Below, piece after piece: positions 22,579 to 28,575 of a stretch of 34,108 bases of DNA. Within the stretch, counting starts at the first letter, position 1; each line of letters begins with the position of its first letter. A program made the translations under genes and the position numbers. This DNA is from Candidatus Kerfeldbacteria bacterium CG_4_10_14_0_8_um_filter_42_10 (GTDB taxonomy: Bacteria > Patescibacteriota > Patescibacteriia > UM-FILTER-42-10). The DNA lies in the NCBI GenBank assembly GCA_002784945.1, contig PFMD01000021.1:1-34108 (forward strand), in the 5' to 3' direction. Under the pieces are notes generated by a model, which saw only the letters and a program-made list of their open reading frames with translations, had not been told where the DNA came from and made no database searches.

Positions 22579-24609
22579 TTGACTATTATGGATAAAAAAG
22601 AGGCTAAGTTAAGAATTGAAAAACTTAAAAAGGAGATTAACCGTCATCGCTATCTTTATCATGTGTTAGATAAGCAGGAAATATCCGATGCCGCTCTTGA
22701 TTCCTTAAAGCACGAGCTGGATCAGCTGGAAAGAAAATTTCCGGAATTTATTGCTCCGGATTCTCCTACTCAGCGCGTGGGCGGAAAACCGCTGGCTGAA
22801 TTCAAAAAAATCCAGCATAAATTGCCTATGTTGTCGCTGAACGATGTTTTTTTGTTTACCGAAATGCAGGATTGGGAGAACAGAAACAAAAAACTTTTAC
22901 CCAAAGAAATCAAACTTGATTATTACGCCGAATTGAAAATGGATGGTTTAGCCATTACTTTGGTTTATAAACAAGGAATATTTTGGAAAGGAGCGACCAG
23001 AGGAAACGGCAAAGTAGGCGAGGATGTTACGGAAAATTTAAAAACCATCGAAGCCATTCCCTTACAAGTCAATTTAGCCGATCTTCCTTCAAGTCTCCAG
23101 AAAAAAGCCGAAGAGGAACTGGAAGTGCGCGGAGAAGTTTTCATGAAAAAGACCGACTTTGATAAACTGAACGAAATTCAGAAAGAAAACGAACAGCCTG
23201 AATTTGCCAATCCCCGAAATGCGGCGGCCGGCTCTATTAGACAGCTGGATTCTAAAATAACCGCTTCGCGCAAGCTGAATTTCATGGCTTACGGCTTGGT
23301 TACCGATCTGGGTCAAAAAACCCATCAAGAAGCGCACGAAATTCTGCAAAAGTTGGGATTTCGAGCCGGAACCAAACTGAATCAATATTGTCCTGATCTT
23401 TCCGCGGTGGAACAATACCACAATGAAGTGAGTAAAAAAAGAAACAGTTTGCCGTTTTGGATCGACGGCGTTGTGGTGAACATTAATGATCAAAAAACTT
23501 TTGAAAGGCTGGGAGTGGTCGGAAAAGCGCCGCGCGGCGCCATTGCCTATAAATATCCGGCGGAACAGGCCACTACCGTGGTGGAGGATATTCAAGTGCA
23601 GGTTGGTCGCACCGGCGCCCTGACCCCGGTGGCCCACTTACGGCCGGTCCGGGTAGCCGGCAGCACCGTGGCGCGCGCCACGCTCCATAACGAAGACGAA
23701 ATAAAAAGGCTGGACGTTCGGATTGGCGATACGGTAATCATCCAAAAAGCCGGAGACATCATTCCTGAAGTGGTTAAGGCACTTTCTAAACTTAGAACAG
23801 GCCAAGAAAAAAAATTTAACATGCCCGTTCAATGTCCGATTTGCGGGTCCAAGGTAGTCAGAAGAAAAGGGGAGGTGGCCCATTACTGCAGCAATAAAAA
23901 CTGTTTTGCCGTCCAAAAAGAAAAAATCTATCACTTTGTTTCTAAAAAAGCGTTCGACATTGAAGGCCTGGGGCCCAAGATTATCGATCAGCTGCTTGAA
24001 AATAATCTCATTAAGGATGTTTCGGATATTTTTGGTCTTAATACATCTGACCTAGAACCGCTTGAGCGGTTTGCCGAAAAATCAGCGGCCAATATCATCG
24101 AGGCGGTGGAAAAGGCAAAAAAAATAAGTTTAGCCCGCTTTATTTATGCTTTAGGAATCCGCCACGTGGGAGAAGAAACGGCCATTGATCTGGCCAATCA
24201 TTTTAGAACGATCGGCCGGCTGCAAAAAGCGAGTTTTGATGATTTAAACAGAATATATGAAATCGGAGAGGTGGTGGCCCGATCAATCAGTGATTTTTTC
24301 CAGGACAAACACAGTCTTCAGCTGCTCGCCCGATTATTGGATCAGGGCATAAAAATCAAAGAGCCGGAGGTACGGAAAAAAACCGAAGCTTCGGGAAAAA
24401 CCTTTGTAATCACCGGGACCCTGCCTTCTCTTTCTCGAGAAGAGGCTAAAACAAAAATTCGGGAAGCGGGCGGAAAAGCCGCTAGCTCCCTTAGCCTGAA
24501 CACAGATTTTTTGGTCGCGGGCGATAATCCTGGATCCAAATACGAAAAAGCCAAAAAACTGGGAGTAAAAATAATTTCCGAAAAAGAGCTTCTGAATCTA
24601 TTGAAGTAA
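22579..24609 (+). CDS. ligA: NAD+-dependent DNA ligase LigA
   Basis: The 676-aa length is normal. Domains in order: Ia (RYLYHVLDKQEISDAALDSL), adenylation domain with Lys120 in ELKMDGLAI, GEVFM and NPRNAAAGSIRQLD; OB fold (VQVGRTGALTPVAHLRPV); a C4 zinc finger (CPICGSK, then HYCSNKNC); helix-hairpin-helix repeats (IYALGIRHVGEETA); and a C-terminal BRCT domain (KTFVITGTLPSLSREEAK). It seals nicks in replication and repair using NAD+. The start is either TTG 22579, 4 nt after AAGGAGG, or ATG 22588, 13 nt after it; the second gives MDKKEAK and fits the family better, the first fits ribosome binding distance better. Confidence 0.97.
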   Translation: MTIMDKKEAKLRIEKLKKEINRHRYLYHVLDKQEISDAALDSLKHELDQLERKFPEFIAPDSPTQRVGGKPLAEFKKIQHKLPMLSLNDVFLFTEMQDWENRNKKLLPKEIKLDYYAELKMDGLAITLVYKQGIFWKGATRGNGKVGEDVTENLKTIEAIPLQVNLADLPSSLQKKAEEELEVRGEVFMKKTDFDKLNEIQKENEQPEFANPRNAAAGSIRQLDSKITASRKLNFMAYGLVTDLGQKTHQEAHEILQKLGFRAGTKLNQYCPDLSAVEQYHNEVSKKRNSLPFWIDGVVVNINDQKTFERLGVVGKAPRGAIAYKYPAEQATTVVEDIQVQVGRTGALTPVAHLRPVRVAGSTVARATLHNEDEIKRLDVRIGDTVIIQKAGDIIPEVVKALSKLRTGQEKKFNMPVQCPICGSKVVRRKGEVAHYCSNKNCFAVQKEKIYHFVSKKAFDIEGLGPKIIDQLLENNLIKDVSDIFGLNTSDLEPLERFAEKSAANIIEAVEKAKKISLARFIYALGIRHVGEETAIDLANHFRTIGRLQKASFDDLNRIYEIGEVVARSISDFFQDKHSLQLLARLLDQGIKIKEPEVRKKTEASGKTFVITGTLPSLSREEAKTKIREAGGKAASSLSLNTDFLVAGDNPGSKYEKAKKLGVKIISEKELLNLLK

Positions 24610-24610
24610 C

Positions 24611-24727
24611 ATTGTATTGCTATATTGTTATATTGTCGAATTGTTAAATCACTTCATTGTCAAAATATAAAACAATACAGCAATACAACAATATAGCAAT
24701 ATAACAATATAACAATATAACAATAAA
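24611..24727. repeat. AT-rich hairpin of ACAATATA/AGCAATATA tandem units
   Basis: ATTGTATTGCTATATTGTTATATTG on the left pairs with CAATACAGCAATACAACAAT and the following repeats AACAATATA on the right, which occur about five times in tandem with small variations. It directly follows the ligA stop. It lacks a T-tract but may still act as a 3' stem. It is the same family as 20048-20127. Confidence 0.75.
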
Positions 24728-24738
24728 CCAACAGATAT

Positions 24739-24767
24739 TTGGCCAAAAAAACGGCAGGGTTTATAAT
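24739..24767 (+). promoter_or_regulatory. Promoter of gatCA (TTGGCC-N17-TATAAT)
   Basis: A perfect -10 box lies 17 nt after TTGGCC. The predicted +1 is about 24774, only some 4-5 nt before the gatC ATG, and no Shine-Dalgarno is present, so gatC should be translated from a nearly leaderless mRNA. Confidence 0.65.
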
Positions 24768-24778
24768 AAATATTAGCT

Positions 24779-25063
24779 ATGCTAATAAGCAAAGAAGAAG
24801 TAGCCCACATTGCTCAGCTTGCTCGAATAGAGCTTTCTGATGCTGAAATCAAAAAGTTTCAGCACCAGCTCTCTTTGATTATCGATTATGTCAATAAATT
24901 AAAAGAGGCGGATGTTGAACCAGTCAAAGAAATTTTATCAAACAGAGGTGTAAATGTATTTCGAGAAGATAAAGCCGAACGATATGCTAAACATAAGGAA
25001 CTTTTGAATCAGGCGCCCGAGCAAAAAAATGAGCATTTTAAAGTTGAAGCAGTTTTGAAATAA
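24779..25063 (+). CDS. gatC: Asp-tRNA(Asn)/Glu-tRNA(Gln) amidotransferase subunit C
   Basis: The 94-aa length is typical. It has the GatC opening ISKEEVAHIAQLARIELSDAEI and the middle FQHQLSLIIDYVNKLKEADV, ending in NEHFKVEAVL. GatC wraps around the GatA-GatB interface and stabilises the complex that amidates misacylated Glu-tRNA(Gln) or Asp-tRNA(Asn). gatA follows after 3 nt, so the two are co-transcribed. gatB is not in the window. Confidence 0.95.
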   Translation: MLISKEEVAHIAQLARIELSDAEIKKFQHQLSLIIDYVNKLKEADVEPVKEILSNRGVNVFREDKAERYAKHKELLNQAPEQKNEHFKVEAVLK

Positions 25064-25066
25064 ATT

Positions 25067-26539
25067 ATGGAACTATTCGAGCTAACCTTAAAAGAAGCGG
25101 CCCAAAAAATAAAAAATAGGGAGCTGTCTTCCTTGGAATTAACCGAATCCTTTTTAAAAAGAATTGATCAAGTTGATGGCAAAATATCAGCTTTTTTGGA
25201 CGTGGAAAAAGAAACTGCTTTAAAAACCGCCGAAGCAATCGATCAAAAAATTAAAAAAGGGGAGTATCACTCGCCATTAATGGGTGTTCCGGTGGCTTTG
25301 AAAGATAATATTTTAGCTAAAGGTCTTAAAACTACGGCTGGTTCAAAAATTTTAAAAGATTATCAAGCCAGCTATGATGCCACTGTGACCAAAAAGCTAA
25401 AAAAAGCGGGCATGGTATTGCTGGGCAAGACCAATTTAGACGAATTCGCCATGGGCGCCTCTTGCGAAAATTCTGCGTTTCAAAAAACAAAAAATCCTTA
25501 CGATCTTTCCCGAGTGCCTGGCGGCTCTTCGGGTGGATCGGCCGCGGCAGTAGCGGCGGATGAGTGTGTTTTCGCCTTAGGATCTGATACCGGCGGATCA
25601 GTCCGTCAGCCCGCGGCCTTTTGCGGAGTGGTAGGATTAAAGCCCACTTACGGCAGAGTATCCCGCTATGGGTTAATTGCGCTGGCTTCGTCTTTTGATC
25701 AAATCGGACCTATTACCAAAACCGTGGAAGATGCCGCCTTGGTGCTTAACCAGATTGCGGGCAAAGATGCTTACGATTCCACTTCGGTCGCTCTAGCCGT
25801 TCCTGATTACACCAAGGAATTAAAAAAAGAAATTAAAGGAATTAAGATTGGCATTCCCAAAGAATACTTTGTTAAGGGAATGGATAAGGCGGTAGAGAAA
25901 TCGGTGAAAGAAGCAATTGCCAAACTGGAAGAACTGGGCGCCAAGGTCCAAGAAGTAAGCCTTCCTTACACCAACTATGCTTTAGCGGCATACTATATTA
26001 TTCTGCCGGCCGAAGCTAGCGCTAATTTGGCCCGTTATGACGGTATTCGCTATGGATATTCCGCTGCTGGTAAAAAAAACGTTGATGACTTATTTTCAGT
26101 CTACAGCCGTTCACGAGCCGATGGGTTCGGTGATGAAGTAAAAAGAAGGATAATGATTGGAACTTACAGTCTTTCCAGCGGATACTATGATGCTTACTAT
26201 ATCAGAGCGCAGAAAGTAAAAGCGCTGGTGGAAAAAGAGTTCAGCGAAGTGTTTCAAAAAGTTGATCTTTTAGCCACTCCCACTACTCCTACCGTTGCTT
26301 TCCGTTTGGGGGAAAAACTAGCTAACCCCCTGACAATGTATCTTTCTGATATCTATACCGTTTCGGCCAACATGGGCGGAGTGCCGGCTATTTCCGTTCC
26401 TTGCGCTATGTCTAATGGTTTGCCGGTGGGGATTCAGCTGATCGGAAAGCCGTTTGCCGAAAGCCAGATTCTGAACGTGGCGTATCAATATGAACAGACC
26501 GCTAATTGGCATTTTACCCCCTTCCTTTCCTCCCCTTAA
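25067..26539 (+). CDS. gatA: Glu-tRNA(Gln) amidotransferase subunit A (amidase)
   Basis: This 490-aa amidase-signature enzyme releases ammonia from glutamine for transamidation of mischarged tRNA. The Ser-cisSer-Lys triad is intact: Lys79 in VALKDNI, Ser154 in PGGSSGGSAAAV and Ser178 in GSDTGGSVRQPA, followed by GLKPTYGRVSRYGL. It is encoded with gatC. The final residues, HFTPFLSSP, are encoded inside a C-rich terminator hairpin that begins before the stop codon, so the end of the protein has been shaped by that repeat. Its presence implies that Gln-tRNA and/or Asn-tRNA are made by the indirect route, with gatB elsewhere. Confidence 0.97.
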   Translation: MELFELTLKEAAQKIKNRELSSLELTESFLKRIDQVDGKISAFLDVEKETALKTAEAIDQKIKKGEYHSPLMGVPVALKDNILAKGLKTTAGSKILKDYQASYDATVTKKLKKAGMVLLGKTNLDEFAMGASCENSAFQKTKNPYDLSRVPGGSSGGSAAAVAADECVFALGSDTGGSVRQPAAFCGVVGLKPTYGRVSRYGLIALASSFDQIGPITKTVEDAALVLNQIAGKDAYDSTSVALAVPDYTKELKKEIKGIKIGIPKEYFVKGMDKAVEKSVKEAIAKLEELGAKVQEVSLPYTNYALAAYYIILPAEASANLARYDGIRYGYSAAGKKNVDDLFSVYSRSRADGFGDEVKRRIMIGTYSLSSGYYDAYYIRAQKVKALVEKEFSEVFQKVDLLATPTTPTVAFRLGEKLANPLTMYLSDIYTVSANMGGVPAISVPCAMSNGLPVGIQLIGKPFAESQILNVAYQYEQTANWHFTPFLSSP

Positions 26540-26565
26540 TAAAGGGAGGTGAGGAGGGGTTTTTT
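26517..26565 (+). terminator. Terminator overlapping the gatA 3' end
   Basis: CCCCCTTCCTTTCCTCCCCTT pairs with AAGGGAGGTGAGGAGGGG around a short TAATA loop, followed by six T. The 5' arm lies within the last codons of gatA. Confidence 0.85.
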
Positions 26566-26639
26566 GCCAATTTTAGCGGATTGTGATATATATAAATAAA
26601 GGAGGAGGATTAATAATTTAGTAAAGTCAAATATTATTT

Positions 26640-27026
26640 ATGAATAGCAAGCAAAAAATCCTTCTAATTGAGGATGATAAAATGCTCTTAGAGATGTATT
26701 CCTCGAAGTTTAACCGAGAAGGGTACGATATTGTTACCGCGGAAAACGGATCCGATGGATTAAAACTGGCTAAAGAAAACAAGCCAGATTTGATACTGCT
26801 AGATATCATTCTTCCTAAACTGGATGGTTTTGCCACCTTAAAAGAGATTCGCGGTGATGCTAACATTAAAAATACGCCCGTTATCCTGTTGACTAACTTG
26901 GGGCAAGATCAGGATATCCAAAAAGGTAAAGCGTTGGGAGCGGATGATTATTTTGTCAAAGCCAACCATACCCCTACCGAAGTGGTAGAAAAAGTAAGGG
27001 AACTATTAAAGAGCAAAGGAAAATAA
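26640..27026 (+). CDS. Single-domain response regulator (CheY-like receiver)
   Basis: This 128-aa receiver has an acidic pocket E11-D12-D13, phospho-acceptor D55 in LILLDIILP, switch T85 in ILLTN, and K107 in YFVKA. There is no output domain. It resembles the receiver at 535 more than the one at 33557. The stop codon is followed immediately by the ndk ATG, so the two genes form a transcription unit. A good Shine-Dalgarno (AAAGGAGGAGG) lies about 32 nt upstream, too far to serve the ATG at 26640; no alternative ATG, GTG or TTG in frame fits it. The partner kinase is unknown. Confidence 0.92.
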   Translation: MNSKQKILLIEDDKMLLEMYSSKFNREGYDIVTAENGSDGLKLAKENKPDLILLDIILPKLDGFATLKEIRGDANIKNTPVILLTNLGQDQDIQKGKALGADDYFVKANHTPTEVVEKVRELLKSKGK

Positions 27027-27509
27027 ATGAAAGAAAGAACTTTAATTATCATTAAGCCCGATGCTTTGCAAAGAAATTTATTAGGCGAAGTAGTCACTCG
27101 CTTCGAGAGAAAAGGATTGAAGATCGTCGGGTTAAAAATGTTTTCTATCGATGATACCTTAATTGCGGAACATTACGAGCATCATAAAGACAAGCCATTT
27201 TTTGAAGATTTAAAAAAATTTATGCAGTCTTCGCCGGTAGTGGTAATGGTGCTAGAAGGGCACAGCGCCATTAATGCGGTTCGGTTGATTGTTGGCCCGA
27301 CCACCGGCCGAGAAGCGGATGCCGGCAGTATCCGGGGCGACTTTTCTATGAGCAAAGGGCATAATATCGTACACGCTTCCGATTCCAAAGAAACAGCGGA
27401 ACAGGAGATTTACCGTTTTTTCAACGAAGATGAACTTTTTAACTACCAAAAACTTGATTTTTCGGCAGTATATGATGAGAGCGAGCGCCAAGAACTGGGC
27501 GGAGCTTGA
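27027..27509 (+). CDS. ndk: Nucleoside diphosphate kinase
   Basis: This 160-aa protein starts KERTLIIIKPDALQRNLLGEVVTRFE, the family opening. The phospho-histidine is His116 in NIVHASDSKETAEQEI, and the nucleotide loop VGPTTGREADAGSIRGDF is intact. It exchanges the terminal phosphate between NTPs and NDPs. The usual GSDS after the His is ASDS here. It is 10-20 residues longer than the compact bacterial form because of a C-terminal extension after FNYQKLDF. It directly follows a response regulator with no spacing. A promoter for the next unit starts inside its last codons. Confidence 0.97.
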   Translation: MKERTLIIIKPDALQRNLLGEVVTRFERKGLKIVGLKMFSIDDTLIAEHYEHHKDKPFFEDLKKFMQSSPVVVMVLEGHSAINAVRLIVGPTTGREADAGSIRGDFSMSKGHNIVHASDSKETAEQEIYRFFNEDELFNYQKLDFSAVYDESERQELGGA

Positions 27510-27534
27510 CGCGTTTAAACATATAGAATAAAAT
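27506..27534 (+). promoter_or_regulatory. Promoter TTGACG-N17-TAAAAT of the Ile-leader region
   Basis: Near-consensus hexamers are spaced by exactly 17 nt; the -35 overlaps the ndk stop codon. The predicted +1 near 27541 leaves about 6 nt before the ATG of the first leader peptide. Confidence 0.65.
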
Positions 27535-27546
27535 CAATCTAAAGTT

Positions 27547-27609
27547 ATGAACAGAAACGTTAGAAACATAGCAGCAATAATTATTATTAACACCAGACAC
27601 TCTGGCTAG
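27547..27609 (+). CDS. Leader peptide 1 with an Ile codon run
   Basis: This 20-codon frame encodes MNRNVRNIAAIIIINTRHSG. It has ATA earlier and then the run ATA ATT ATT ATT. It starts just after a predicted transcription start, and its TAG stop lies inside the 5' strand of an antiterminator helix. This is the layout of ribosome-mediated attenuators, in which stalling at codons for a scarce amino acid changes RNA folding. It is too short for the ORF track. Homology cannot be tested at this length; the case rests on the codon run and the alternative folds. Confidence 0.7.
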   Translation: MNRNVRNIAAIIIINTRHSG

Positions 27610-27659
27610 TTTTACGATAGAATAATATATAGGAAAACTGGCCGGATAAGCCAGTTTTT
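27605..27659 (+). promoter_or_regulatory. Attenuator 1: mutually exclusive antiterminator and terminator
   Basis: AAAACTGGC (27634-27642) can pair either with GCTAGTTTT (27605-27613, which contains the leader stop TAG) or with GCCAGTTTT (27650-27658, followed by T), the second being a terminator with a CGGATAA loop. A ribosome ending at the stop codon would block the first pairing and favour termination. A ribosome stalled on the Ile run would leave it free and allow read-through. An extra CCAG/CTGG pairing lies within the last leader codons. Confidence 0.7.
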
Positions 27660-27669
27660 AAGTATCAAA

Positions 27670-27723
27670 ATGAACAATCAATCCAAATCAAGCCTAATTA
27701 TTATTATCACCTTTTTCAGATGA
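27670..27723 (+). CDS. Leader peptide 2 with an Ile codon run
   Basis: This 17-codon frame encodes MNNQSKSSLIIIITFFR, with ATT ATT ATT ATC in a row and a TGA stop. It starts 11 nt after terminator 1, so its transcript depends on read-through or a weak local promoter. It resembles leader 1 in length and in having four consecutive Ile codons, but its sequence is not a copy. Confidence 0.7.
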   Translation: MNNQSKSSLIIIITFFR

Positions 27724-27790
27724 GAGGCTTGGTATAGTGAAAAAATAATAATAGAAACGCTTAAGCCGGTCTCTCTCAAGAGCCGGTTTT
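27690..27790 (+). promoter_or_regulatory. Attenuator 2: four-segment fold of trp-operon type
   Basis: Segment 1, AAGCCT (27690-27695), lies in the leader codons just before the Ile run. Segment 2, AGGCTT (27725-27730), follows the stop. Segment 3, AAGCCGG (27763-27769), and segment 4, CCGGTTT (27783-27789), form the terminator stem, extended by CTCT/AGAG. Segments 1:2, 2:3 (GGCTT/AAGCC) and 3:4 are each complementary, giving the classic choice between antitermination and termination. The T-tract is short (TTTT), so termination may be partial. Confidence 0.65.
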
Positions 27791-27856
27791 AAAATATAAA
27801 AATAACCAGAAGGATAAATACCATAACGCATCGTACATTTTTAAAGGAGGAGTGCC

Positions 27857-28051
27857 GTGGAAAAGAAACAAGCAAATTTCACCCCTGCTCGGCAGTTCAG
27901 CGGCAAAACGCTAGAAACCGCCATCCAAGCTTTAAACAAGGCTTTAACAGAAGGCGAATTAAGCGATTTGCCGTCCCACATCACCATAACGGTCCAGGGG
28001 AATCAGCTTAGCGAAGAGACCAGACGGCGTTGGGCCAGTATGCCCGTATAG
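27857..28051 (+). CDS. Small hypothetical protein (64 aa) under the Ile attenuators
   Basis: A GTG start is set by the very strong Shine-Dalgarno AAAGGAGG, 6 nt upstream. The protein has an N-terminal polar stretch, a predicted helix GKTLETAIQALNKALTEGEL, a strand-like HITITVQGNQL, and SEETRRRWASM at the end. It has no Cys, TM segment or signal peptide and matches no family I recognise. It is followed by its own terminator. The two Ile-codon attenuators upstream imply that it is made when charged tRNA-Ile is scarce. It could be a small regulator or inhibitor, but there is no evidence for a specific activity. Confidence 0.75.
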   Translation: MEKKQANFTPARQFSGKTLETAIQALNKALTEGELSDLPSHITITVQGNQLSEETRRRWASMPV

Positions 28052-28073
28052 TTCTTTTTAACTCAGTGAGTAC

Positions 28074-28105
28074 ACCACCTGCTTTGGCGGGTGGTTTTTC
28101 TTTTT
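28074..28105 (+). terminator. Terminator after the 64-aa gene
   Basis: CCACC-T-GC-TTTG-GC-G-GGTGG is followed by TTTTTCTTTTT. Confidence 0.85.
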
Positions 28106-28120
28106 AAATTGATTTGAAAA

Positions 28121-28152
28121 GGGTAGCGGGAACGACGTCGTTCCCGCTACCC
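28121..28152. repeat. Perfect 32-nt palindrome
   Basis: GGGTAGCGGGAACGAC is followed directly by its exact reverse complement, GTCGTTCCCGCTACCC. It is GC-rich in an AT-rich gap, lies between the terminator of the 64-aa gene and the promoter of the T-box leader, and is probably another dispersed REP-like palindrome. Confidence 0.8.
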
Positions 28153-28161
28153 GATTTGCAT

Positions 28162-28190
28162 TTGACAGGTTCCAGGCAGTTTGTTAATAT
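28162..28190 (+). promoter_or_regulatory. Promoter TTGACA-N17-TAATAT of the T-box leader
   Basis: The consensus -35 and the TAATAT -10 have ideal spacing, identical in both hexamers to the pilin promoter at 3709. The predicted +1 near 28197 gives a leader of about 350 nt to the terminator. Confidence 0.75.
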
Positions 28191-28196
28191 TTATTT

Positions 28197-28546
28197 AATT
28201 CATTGATAATTACAAAACTTTCAATTTAGGTCCCTTTTTCCATAAGAAAAAGGGTTGGGCCTGAGTTTTCGAACAAAGTACAATTTGTTTCGAGAAGTGA
28301 TCTCTGCGTTAGTGGAGATCCGGCTTCCTCCGTAATCATAGGATAACTGATGTCGCCCGAATGAGCTTGTCTCAGAAAGGAACAGAGTCAGTAAAAGTGG
28401 TTTTTTAGAATCCGTTTTACTGGCGGATTTTTTTAATTCGCCAGCTGGATTTATAAAACAACAAAGGTGGTACCACGGGCTGTCTTGAATTCAAGACCTC
28501 TCGTCCTTCTGTCCAATTTTTTGGATTTTGGGATGAGGGGTTTTTT
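28197..28546 (+). ncRNA. T-box leader (tRNA-sensing riboswitch)
   Basis: AAAGGTGGTACCACGG (28463-28478) is the T-box sequence. AAGG-(TGGTACC)-ACG pairs with CGT-CCTT (28501-28508) across GTCTTGAATTCAAGAC to give the canonical antiterminator with its seven-nt bulge. The competing terminator is CTCGTCC (28500-28506) with GGGATGAG (28530-28537) and TTTTTT. The bulge base U in TGGT fits tRNAs with A73. A likely stem III is CAGTAAAA/TTTTACTG (28390-28427). A loose stem I can be closed by CTGAG (28261-28265) and CTCAG (28372-28376), which would place AUG, followed by A, at the specifier position, but this is uncertain. The leader should permit transcription of the next gene when the sensed tRNA is uncharged. 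Confidence 0.88.
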
Positions 28547-28575
28547 GTTCTTTAAAATCAAGAAAGAAGGGAAAA

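Noticed and set aside
23089-23934. Minus-strand ORFs opposite ligA, and similar shadow ORFs throughout the track
   Set aside because: They lie antisense to well-supported genes and have no domain features or ribosome sites.
24611-24727. Possible CRISPR array from short tandem units
   Set aside because: Units are 9 nt, contiguous and AT-rich, with no unique spacers and no cas genes; it is an imperfect hairpin.
26597-26639. Shine-Dalgarno AAAGGAGGAGG as evidence for a short ATT-started peptide before the response regulator
   Set aside because: A frame from ATT can be drawn that overlaps the regulator start, but ATT starts are very rare and there is no other support.
28361-28372. UGA as the T-box specifier codon (Trp or recoded Gly)
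   Set aside because: It is a stop codon in this genome, and the T-box bulge UGGU requires an A73 tRNA, whereas tRNA-Trp normally has G73.
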